This document shows, one piece after another, positions 55,565 to 64,000 of a stretch of 64,000 bases of DNA. The position numbers and the translations under genes were made by a program. The notes under the pieces are model-generated. The model searched no databases. It was not told the origin of the DNA and was given only the letters and a program-made list of their open reading frames with translations. Position 1 is the first letter of the stretch; each line of letters opens with the position of its first letter. Source of the DNA: Cephalopachus bancanus (Eukaryota; Chordata; Mammalia; Primates; Tarsiidae); assembly GCA_027257055.1 (NCBI GenBank), contig JAPVLO010000401.1, positions 124,001 through 188,000 of the forward strand. The letters run 5' to 3'.

Positions 55565-57440
55565 ACATTTTATTGTGCAGAATCTTGCAAGTGACAGTGA
55601 GTGGGATATGACAATGATAACCCAGGCTGTACTGTCTTTTGCATAGATGTGGTAGCTGGGAGCATTTTGATGCCACACATAACTTCTGGCTTCTCCATTT
55701 TCCATACCTTCACCCTCCATGCTTTCCCCCACCCAGTTTCTCCAGGTCCTCAGAACTCCCTCAGATAATTAAACCTTCCTTAATTTTTTTTTCTTCTATT
55801 GTGACAATTGCATAACTTGTGGGAAAAGACAGTAAAGTATTAGAGATCATGCTGCCATCTAAAGGACAGAAATAGTAGGAAGCCTGTTTTGTTAGCAAAA
55901 ACCAGAGACAGATTGGAAATTTCATTAGCAGAGGGGAAGGTAAGACCCACTCAGCCTGCTTGGAAAAGCTCTTGTTCTCTTTGGTGACCTAAGGAAATGA
56001 AGCTTGCTTGGTAATTAGCATGAGTGTCTGCAAAAGATTTAAAAGGCAGGAAATCACATTTGGATCTGCTTTTTCTCCTCTCCTTTATTTTTTAGTGGTG
56101 TTTGTAGTCGGGGAAGCAATTTTTTTTTTCTTTTTGCTCAGAAAAAAGATTTTTAAGAAAGGTATTTTATTCCTCTTTGTTCTACTTCTCTGAAGCATCT
56201 TCAAAGTACATTATTACTTAGGGTTTTTAAAAAAGTGACTTCATGTTTTAATTTAAACAGGGAAAGGAGAATGGTTGTTCCAGAAAATTCATGCCTTGTG
56301 AAGATCAAATTTAAAAAATTCTTCGATCAAATTCAAAATCAGCTATGCTGAAGGGTTAGTATGATATTTGGTGTTTTGTCTCTGTGTAGAGGCCTGTTTT
56401 CTAAGCTCAACTTGAAAAAAAAATGCAATGGCTTACATTTGGAAAAATAGTTCAATATGACTAAAAGTGTCCATTAGGATGAATAGGCAAAGTTCCAGAA
56501 AATATCAGATAGTTCAATAATTTCTGCTTTCTATAGGCAGAAGCCTTGGAGAGGGATCATTTGCCCTGTGAGGGAGAAGCAGCACCTGGAAATTCACCAG
56601 ACTGAACTTGGGCTGACAAACAGGAGAGTCTGAAAAAAGCCACACACACGCTAAAGGTCAGGAAAACCCTTGAGAGGCATCACCATGTAAACATGCCCAG
56701 TCTGCAAGAGTTATGGTGAAGGTGAAAACAGACTGATTGTTTATTGCATGTCACCTAAAGCATCCATAGTTCCTCTAGACAAACAAATCATATGAGCTGG
56801 AAGAGCAAAAATGCTTTTAAAATGTGGAAGCTATCTCATAATTGAGTAGAGCAGCAGAGGCACTTTGAGTTCATAGTCTACTAGAAGTCTTTTAGGAAAC
56901 ACGACCAACCATTAGGAAGAGTCCTAGCTGGGGTTATGTGCTCAAGTACAAAAGGGAAAACTAATGTCCAATGTGTGTTTAAGAAACTTGGGGTCTCCTG
57001 TGCTAAAGGACTTTCTGGAGGAAAACTGGAGATGACATACATTATGAACTGAGGTTGGGATTAAGGACCCATCCTTTGGTGACTCCCCGTGGAACACTTG
57101 GGATTGGCTGGGAGAGAGGATCAGAGAAAGGCTGGTCAGGCAGGACAAGCTTGATGTTGTGAGTTGCATTATAGGTCTTGGTGGTTCTGTTTGGTAATTG
57201 ATACCGGCTGAATAAAAACAATAGGAAGCGTTTGTTGAGGAGATGTTGTGTGTTAGGAGCTGTGCTTAGTGCTTTGCAAATATTGTCTCAGTAATTTTCC
57301 TCCAAACCTGATCAAGCAAATGCTATTAATATAGCATATTTGAATAACAACATCACTCAAACCAAGAAATTTCATTTTTTTCAAATTCATACAGTTACTA
57401 TATGTGTACAACAAAATCTGAGTCCATAAATTTAGCCACT
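55565..57440. other. Repeat-poor unique block
   Basis: About 1.9 kb with no recognised Alu or L1. The part near 57205-57330 is weakly MIR-like in reverse. No gene is called. Confidence 0.4.
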
Positions 57441-57443
57441 ATG

Positions 57444-57645
57444 CAGTAAATCCTCACTTAATGCCATCAGTAGGTTCTTAGAAACTGCAACTGTAAGCAG
57501 AACAACATATGTTCCTCGAATAATGTCATTCCATTCCATGTCCTTTTGTTATAATGATGATGAAAAAAATTGGTTTTATGTTGTTTTGCTTAAAGTCGTG
57601 GTTTCCAATAACCTATTGATGACATTAAGTGAGGATTTACTATAC
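57444..57645. mobile_element. Palindromic MITE
   Basis: About 200 bp whose two arms are inverted copies: CAGTAAATCCTCACTTAATG at the left against TTAAGTGAGGATTTACTATA at the right. The match continues inward through AACTGCAACTGTAAGC and GCTTAAAGTCGTGGTTTCC. No coding capacity. Old DNA transposon derivative; superfamily not assigned. Confidence 0.78.
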
Positions 57646-57998
57646 TGTTACCCTAGCTAGAACTTGTCTTCAAACATTTTTGCTTGTATAACCCCTACAG
57701 GAATTTTGGCAGCCAATACATGCATATTTTTGCATACTTTTATGTTAACATGTAATGGTTTTCATAAGTTAAACATTTTGCAAAAGATATGTGTTTTAAA
57801 ACACTCTTAAAATATTTGATTTTTATATTAAAAATATTGGATTATTTCTTTTACTCCTTGAAATTGTTTTCATTCCATTTTTCTTATAATATCTTGTAAC
57901 TTATTTTTGCACGTTTATTATTGTTCAACCTGATGGCTAGTTTTCAACTTGCCTAGGCTATAGTGCCCAGTTGTTCAGTTTACTAATCCAGGTATTGC
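57646..57998. other. Unrecognised AT-rich sequence
   Basis: About 350 bases, nothing named. Confidence 0.4.
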
Positions 57999-58014
57999 GG
58001 TGAAGGTATTTTAT

Positions 58015-58301
58015 TTTATTTTTTTTTTGAGTTGGAGTCTCACTCTGTTGCCCAGACTGGAGTGCAGTGGCCGCTCCCGGCCACCACAACCTCGACCTGC
58101 TGGGCTCTGGCGATCCTTCCACCTCAGCCTTCCTAGTAGCCAGAATTACAGGCATGCGCTACCACGCCCAGATGATTTTTTGATTGATTGTAGAGATGAG
58201 GTCTCGCTGCCCAGGCGGGTCTCGAACCCGCGGGCTCAGGCAATCCACTCACCTCAGCCTCCCAAAGGCGCGGGATTACAGGCTGAGCCACCGAGCCCGG
58301 G
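58015..58301 (-). mobile_element. Young-type Alu, full length
   Basis: Minus-strand young Alu with a 16-bp target duplication GGTGAAGGTATTTTAT at 57999-58014 and 58302-58317. Confidence 0.97.
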
Positions 58302-58317
58302 GGTGAAGGTATTTTAT

Positions 58318-59759
58318 AGATGGGGTTAACATTGTCTTTAAGTAAAGGTTAACATCTGCAATCTGTTGGCTTTAATGAAAGGAGATAACCCTTGATAATG
58401 CAGATGGTGATTCATTCCGTTAGGTAAAAGCCCTATGGGCAAAAACTGAGGAAAATTTTTTGAAGAAGAAATTCTATCTCATAACTGCAGCCTTAACTCC
58501 TGCCTAGGCTTCCAGCCTACCAGCCTACTCTACAGATTTGTTAAAAGATAAACTAAGATCTAATATTTATAGAGTTTATTCGAGTAGACAGTGATTTATG
58601 AATCAGTCAGCTTCAGTCCTCAAGTGCTTCAGGGCTCCACCAAAGAGGAAAAGGGAAAGCTTTCATAGGGTGAATGCGGAAGCAAGGCAAAGAAGTCATT
58701 CCAGTGGAAAGCCTCTAGAGGTTGGTCAGTGGTTTCTGATCGTCTTAGAATATGATCATTTACACTGAGTTGGGTTTCAGTTTGCCTACATAGGAACCCT
58801 GGGTGCTGGAGCTGCCTCAGTCTAATGGCCTCCCAGTTAGTTAATGTAACAGATTTCAGACTTGCCAGGCTCCACAATCATATAAACCACTTCCTTAAAA
58901 TAATCTTATCTCCATTTGTCTATATATTATCTCCTATTGGTCCTATTTCTCTTTAGAATTCTGACAGATACATTCACCCTAAGAACCTTAGCTGCAACAC
59001 AAAAAAATGTAAAATTAAAGTTAAAAATTGCATATAGGTAATTCTTTTGTGACATTAAGGTTGTGTTCAAATAGTTCTTTGGCATCAAATTATCACTGTA
59101 GTTATTAATTGTCTGCAGCTACTCAAAATAATATAGATATATTAAAATATTTGAAAATTATTTTAAAACAGTAAAAGTATATAGGAAATGCATCTTTTAA
59201 TTAGATTAATTGAGGATATATATGTGAATGTGATATGTGAAGCTATTTATGGGGGCTTGATTAAAGGAATTAATTGAATTGTTTCTTTGGTTCTAGAACC
59301 ATTTTAAGGTTTGAAATGGGTAAGAGGTAGACCTTTCTTAGTAAATTGAGAGAAAAGTGACTGAGAAATAGGAGAATGCATTATCAGATTGTTATCAGTT
59401 GTAGAAAAATTACCTCCAAAAGTAGACAATCTGAAGTTGATTTCTTTAAAACTATCTGTGGCCTTGTTCCCAATCTAAAATCTTTGTGCACGTCTAGGGC
59501 AAGTGTGCCCTCCTTGGAAGACTGCTGCTTATTTGTCTGGGTTTCAGAGTTACCTTATTTTTATCAAATATCCTGGTCACTGACCTGGTTTGTACTTAGT
59601 CATTTTGGCAAATCTCTGGTTTCCACTTGTTTTTGTTAATTTTGGCACATTGCTTTACTGTGACCTTGGGATTGAATGTCCATGCTGGGTCTGGACTAAC
59701 TTCCCCATTTTTTTTGTGAGGCTCCTGTCCGGGGAGATTCTTTGGTTTTTCAGCTTTTT
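58318..59759. other. Mostly unrecognised, possible reverse LTR
   Basis: 58550-58980 has a reverse-LTR-like look (TATAGAGTTTATTCGAG, GCTTCAGTCCTCAAGTGC) and ends with ATCTCCTATTGGTCCTATTTC, text common at old retroelement ends. The family is uncertain. The rest is unique AT-rich DNA with no gene called. Confidence 0.35.
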
Positions 59760-59773
59760 AACTTGACAGTTTG

Positions 59774-60075
59774 TTTGTTTGTTTGTTTGTTTGTTTTTGA
59801 GTTGGAGTCTCACTCCGTTGCCCAGACTGGAGTGCAGTGGCCGCTCCCGGCCACCGCAGCCTCGACCTGCTGGGCTCCGGAGATCCTTCCGCCTCAGCCT
59901 TCCACGTAACTGGAACTACAGGCGTGTGCTACCACACCCGGCTAATTTTTTGATTTATTGTAGAGATGAGGTCTCCCCAAGTTGCCCAAGCGGGTCTTGA
60001 ACCTGCGGGATCAGGCAATCCACTCACCTCAGCCTCCCAAGGCATGGGATTACAGGCTGAGTCACCAAGCCTGGC
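59774..60075 (-). mobile_element. Lineage-type Alu with (AAAC)n tail
   Basis: Minus-strand Alu whose A tail is (AAAC)n, seen as (GTTT)n. Target duplication AACTTGACAGTTTG lies at about 59760-59773 and 60077-60090. Confidence 0.96.
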
Positions 60076-60090
60076 AAACTTGACAGTTTG

Positions 60091-62589
60091 ATCTCCTATT
60101 ATTCACATCCCCAAGTGGTGTGATTGTGTCACTCCAGGGATGCTAGACAGCTGCTGGAGGCAGTGAGAGGGTCTACCTGTCAGCCATCTTGCTTTTATTG
60201 ACTGATCATGCGGTATCAATTAAGTTTAAAAACACCACATTGTCCTACTTGGAAATCTGACTGCTTTGTCTGCTTTCTGTTTTTATTTATCCTTCTTTAT
60301 TTCTACTTACTTTTTGGTCTTCTGTTCCTTTTTAAACTTTTTTTACACCTCTTTCCTAGGCTTTAGATTGTTTTGTTTCATGATTCTCTAAATACTAGTA
60401 AAACTCAAACCATATACAGTAGGGTTAAAATTTATCAAAAACTTCGAGATTGAGGGAGTATTAGAAATGATTTCTGTATGTGTAAAATAGAGTTTGGGGT
60501 TGCATACAAGGTATTTAAACCTGTGGGTGGGGTGAGTAACTGAAGGTATGAGAAAAGTTTGAGAACCAACATTCCTCTAGGACTTTCCACCTCTGTGTGT
60601 TATGGTAGCGTGTTACACATGTGCTTCTATCACACTTTCCATCTTGTCAACCAATGTTGCTGACCCTGGTGGTTGAAACAGGATGGAAGAAGGAAAGGTG
60701 GGGAAAAGCATAATGAGACTCTTACTTAAAATCTACTCTTGTAGGTGGGAGTTTGCCAAAACTCAAACTGAACTCGCTCTCTATTGTGATGCTTTCCTTT
60801 GCTCTATGGACACAAATTTCCTCTCAAGATTGTGAGTTTCTCATCTGTAATTCCCTTGTTCCCATTGAACATTCTTGCTTGTTCCATCTGCAGATTCTTG
60901 AGGTCTTGGGGTCCACCTCTGGCTTCTGTTTGCTGGAGTTTCATTGGCCTCTCCAGACATCTCTTTTGAATGGGATTCAAGACAACCCCTGCTCTGGCTC
61001 CTTCTGTCTCTCACATAGTGCCATTTCTTTCAGCTATGCAGTGCTCTGGGTTTATTAGAAACAGGTGCCATTCCTCAAGACACTTTATTTCTAGCTACTG
61101 GGAAATTGTAATATATACTGGTTTTATTAGAACAAAACTCTCTATTGCCATTTACCAGAAAATATACAAACTTACGATGACTACCTCATGAATAGTCATG
61201 ACTACCTCATGAATAGACCTTGACCTCCTCCTCCCCTAGAATTAGGTGTTGCACCCTTGACCTCGACAGCACACAACTTGCACACCATACATGGTGATCC
61301 TTAGACCTGCAAGTGATATACAGGAAACACATGCTTTGCCTGGACAAACTCTGGAAATGAAGGCTGATTGTAACACAGAAGTAAACTCTTCTTCATTCTG
61401 CTTTTGTCCACCAGGAGGATTGTTTTATTGTCAGAATAGTCTTAAAGCTCTCTCTTGCTATAAGGCAAGGGTCAGGCTTTCCCTGAGTCTCTCTTGAGGT
61501 GTTGGAATAGTGGGATTCAGGGAGAAGCAACAGCTTCTCTCCAATAATAATTCCCAAAGAAATTATTTGCACAGATCCTTACCTGTATCTAACATCTGAC
61601 CTTTTATAATTTCGCTGTACATAAATGATTTCAAGAGCCATGTTAATGGGTTTCTGGCTAACTTAGTTGCAAATTCTGTATACGGTCTCACACTTTACCT
61701 TGGTGCTTCAGTTATAACTTCTATTTTTAACATTTTATTATAAGCAAAATATAAAATGCAACCGTTTCCTAAAGGTGATAAACATCATTCCATTTGCTCC
61801 AATGAGAATAACTTAACATGGACAGAATTTACCTTCACTGGAAACTAAAATTTACAAAATAAGCCTTTTTATGGACTTGGTATAAAAATAATAGGGAAAA
61901 TTTCTTTCAGAAAAATTTATCAGGGAGAACAATTTATCTTTGTTCCTTCTGGAAGACACAAATGATCATGTGAAAGAGATATCCTTGAGGACAGATTAAG
62001 AGGAGATGGGTTAAAGCTGCAAATAACAAGATTTAAGGTTAAGTATGGAGAATTTCCTGACAGAAAATCCTTTAGCACTGGAATGAAATATCAAAGGACT
62101 CTTTCACCAGCATTGGCCTCCAAACCAACTTTGTTGGGTTATTTAAACCGCTTTGGTTCCTGTACGTGTTCATTGATCTCTGCAAGTGGACGATGCTTGA
62201 TTATACTCTTAGCCCCTGGTTAAACTTGGAAACTTCTGCTAAAAAGATTCATATGATTTCTCACTAATAGCCCAGACTTTACACAATAATCCATATAACT
62301 TAACTGTACCGTATTCCCTAAATCTATAACAAATATTCTCTTTCCATGAATACATAGAATTATCTAGCCTTTTAACCCACATAAACCAAGGCAACCTTGT
62401 GATCAAGACTCTATCAGGTGTCATAATAAAAAATACATATAATTTAAAGCAACTAAAAATCTTTACTCAGCTTTAATGCAGATATATAAAGGTAGCAGGT
62501 GGTGGTGAGTGTTGGGTGATTATTTTCCATCTACATATCTGCATGTGTTGTAAAGCAAAGCACCAACTGCCCTTTGCTTAGGACTATCT

Positions 62590-62592
<3 letters not shown>
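60091..62592. other. Repeat-poor unique block
   Basis: About 2.5 kb. A 21-bp tandem duplication lies at 61177-61217. A 101-codon plus frame at 60753-61058 has no recognised domain. No gene is called. Confidence 0.4.
61177..61217. repeat. 21-bp tandem duplication
   Basis: ATGACTACCTCATGAATAG occurs twice in a row. Confidence 0.95.
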
Positions 62593-62650
<58 letters not shown>

Positions 62651-62672
62651 TGTGTGTATGTGTGTGTGTGTA
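62593..62672. repeat. (GA)n-(TG)n compound microsatellite
   Basis: About 55 bases of pure GA followed by about 25 of TG with one TA interruption. Likely polymorphic. Confidence 0.97.
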
Positions 62673-62789
62673 TAAATTATTTTATTTTATTTTATTTTTT
62701 GCAGCTCAAAGTAGTTTTATTATCTAGCACAGGACATTGAAATCAAAGTGAAAGGTAACAGGGTTGGTTTTTTTTCTTTTTTAAAAATA

Positions 62790-63030
62790 AATTTTTTTTT
62801 TACAAATTGATGCAAAACAGATCTCCATATTTGGGGTATATGTGACAATTTAATACATTCACATAATTTGTAAAGATTAAATCAGTGTAACTGGGACATC
62901 TATCACCTTAAATATTTATCTTTTCTTTATATAAGAAACATTATAATTATTGTTTTCTAGTTATTTTGAAATATACAGTAGATAATTATAAACCATATAG
63001 CTAATAGCCTTTAACAGAGATTGTGTTGTG
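62790..63030 (-). mobile_element. Old L1 3' end, reverse
   Basis: CAAATTGATGCAAAACAGATC, ATTTGGGGTATATGTGAC, GGACATCTATCACCTTAAAT and GTTATTTTGAAATATACAG correspond to the end of L1MA/L1PB-type elements. Confidence 0.75.
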
Positions 63031-63072
63031 CCTCCCTCTGGAACAAAGGGTAGGTTTTCTTATAATTTAATA

Positions 63073-63544
63073 TGCTAGGCAGTATAATGGCAACCTGAAG
63101 ATGTCCATATCCTAATCCCTGGATTCAGGATATTCAGAGGAATATGTTACCTTATATGTCAAATGAGAATTCAGATGAAATTAAGAATGCAAATATACTG
63201 AAGGACATTACAATAAGAAAATGTTCCTGGATTATTCTGGTAGGTCCAATGTAATCCTAAGGAAACTTTCAAGTGGAAGAGGAAGGTAGTAGAAGATGTC
63301 AGAGTGATTTTACGTGAAAAGGACTCAAGTTGACTGCCAGTTTTGAAAATGGAAGAAACAGACCATGGGCCAAGGGACGCTGGTGGCCTCTAAAAGCTGG
63401 AAAAGTCAAGGAAATGAAAAATAAATTTTACCACAGTGAGGCTCAATTTGGACTTCTGACCTCCAGGACTGCAAGATAATACATTTGTCTTGGTAGAGCC
63501 ACTAAGTTTGGAGTAATTTGTTACAGCAATAGGAAACTAATACA
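63073..63544 (+). mobile_element. MLT1-type MaLR LTR
   Basis: TGCTAGGCAGTATAATGGC, TGTCCATATCCTAATCCC, ATATGTTACCTTATATG, CTGGATTATTCTGGTAGG, CCTCTAAAAGCTGGAAAAG, TTTGGACTTCTGACCTCC and TTGTTACAGCAATAGG follow the MLT1 LTR consensus in order. Confidence 0.88.
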
Positions 63545-64000
63545 GCTTGGCAGATAGAGATAGAGTCCTGCTCTGGAGCAAAGGGCACAGATGCTTACTA
63601 TGTGGTATAATAAAGATAATGTGTCTTTCCAGGGTTTAAAGCAGGCATGCTTATTTCCTATTATAAAATATTCAGATTCCCTAAGTTCAGGTTATTTTTT
63701 CGGATGGAGCACAACCCGCTGTGAATGCTGGTATTATCCAGTCCTATTTGCATCGTCTTGTGGGTATTGGGGCTTGGAGGAACTGGATCAAATACTGATA
63801 TTCTGGCTACTATGATTGTGATGAATAATAATCTGTCCTTTGTCTATGATCCAGGAATCTCATGTCTTCTGCCAGTGTCAATAAAACTCTAGTAGGCTGA
63901 CTTGTTAGTTTGCAACTAGGCCCTTCACAGTGTGTTCATTTTAATGTACTGCTGTAAAAATTTCTTTTCAAATCTTCTGGACCAGGACTAAGCAATTCTG
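63545..64000. other. Unrecognised unique sequence
   Basis: A 74-codon frame at 63591-63815 has no recognised domain. No repeat named. Confidence 0.4.

Noticed and set aside
58015..58301. Human-type AluY or AluS
   Set aside because: It lacks the AluS/Y diagnostic text and carries the CAACTC end and GATTTATTGTAGAG-like linker of this lineage.

Overview
The window is primate nuclear DNA without any intact protein-coding gene that I can support. The identification rests on its repeats. There are about 38 Alu or Alu-monomer insertions on both strands, plus L1, L2, MIR, MaLR and ERV LTRs and DNA transposon fossils. The youngest Alu type is not the Alu of monkeys and apes or of lemurs. It looks AluJ-derived, with lineage changes: a head reading GGCTCAGCCTGTAATCC, a middle reading GATTTATTGTAGAGATGAGG (minus sense), and an end reading GACTCCAACTC before the A tail. 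Together with L1 3' ends unlike the human consensus and a relatively fresh mariner family, this suggests a tarsier (Carlito/Tarsius). That assignment is an inference and was not tested by a search.

Layout. 0-8 kb: young and old Alus over old MIR, L2 and L1M fragments, a hAT-type MITE at 3.6 kb and an inverted half-Alu pair at 7.1 kb. 8.5-9.1 kb: mariner copy 1. 9.5-14.8 kb: more Alus, a MaLR LTR, MIRs, a 23-bp minisatellite, a truncated L1 with a duplicated 3' end and a second L1 3' end in the opposite orientation. 14.8-18.7 kb: AT-rich, ORF-poor DNA that I do not recognise, ending in an ERV1-like LTR (18.7-19.1 kb) and a nested Alu pair. 20-28 kb: mostly unique sequence. 28-33 kb: old L1 in reverse orientation. 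33-41 kb: pyrimidine-rich tract, many Alus, an ERV2-like LTR at 39.3-39.8 kb and MIRs. 41.1-42.0 kb: mariner copy 2, split by an Alu. 44.7-49.3 kb: mostly unique. 50.9-52.7 kb: mariner copy 3, which holds both a retroposed myosin regulatory light chain pseudogene and a young Alu. 53.7-55.6 kb: a long L2. 57.4 kb: a palindromic MITE. 58-64 kb: Alus, a large GA/TG microsatellite, an L1 3' end and a MaLR LTR.

The only recognisable cellular gene sequence is the MYL12-type processed pseudogene on the minus strand at about 51.07-52.0 kb. It has all 172 codons in register and one premature stop. Nothing forms an operon, pathway or gene cluster. I found no convincing new biological system. The most interesting items are the lineage-specific Alu type, the three differently deleted mariner copies, the nested insertions in mariner copy 3, the duplicated L1 3' end and the MITE hairpin. 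Whether the window lies inside an intron of a larger gene cannot be told from the sequence alone.
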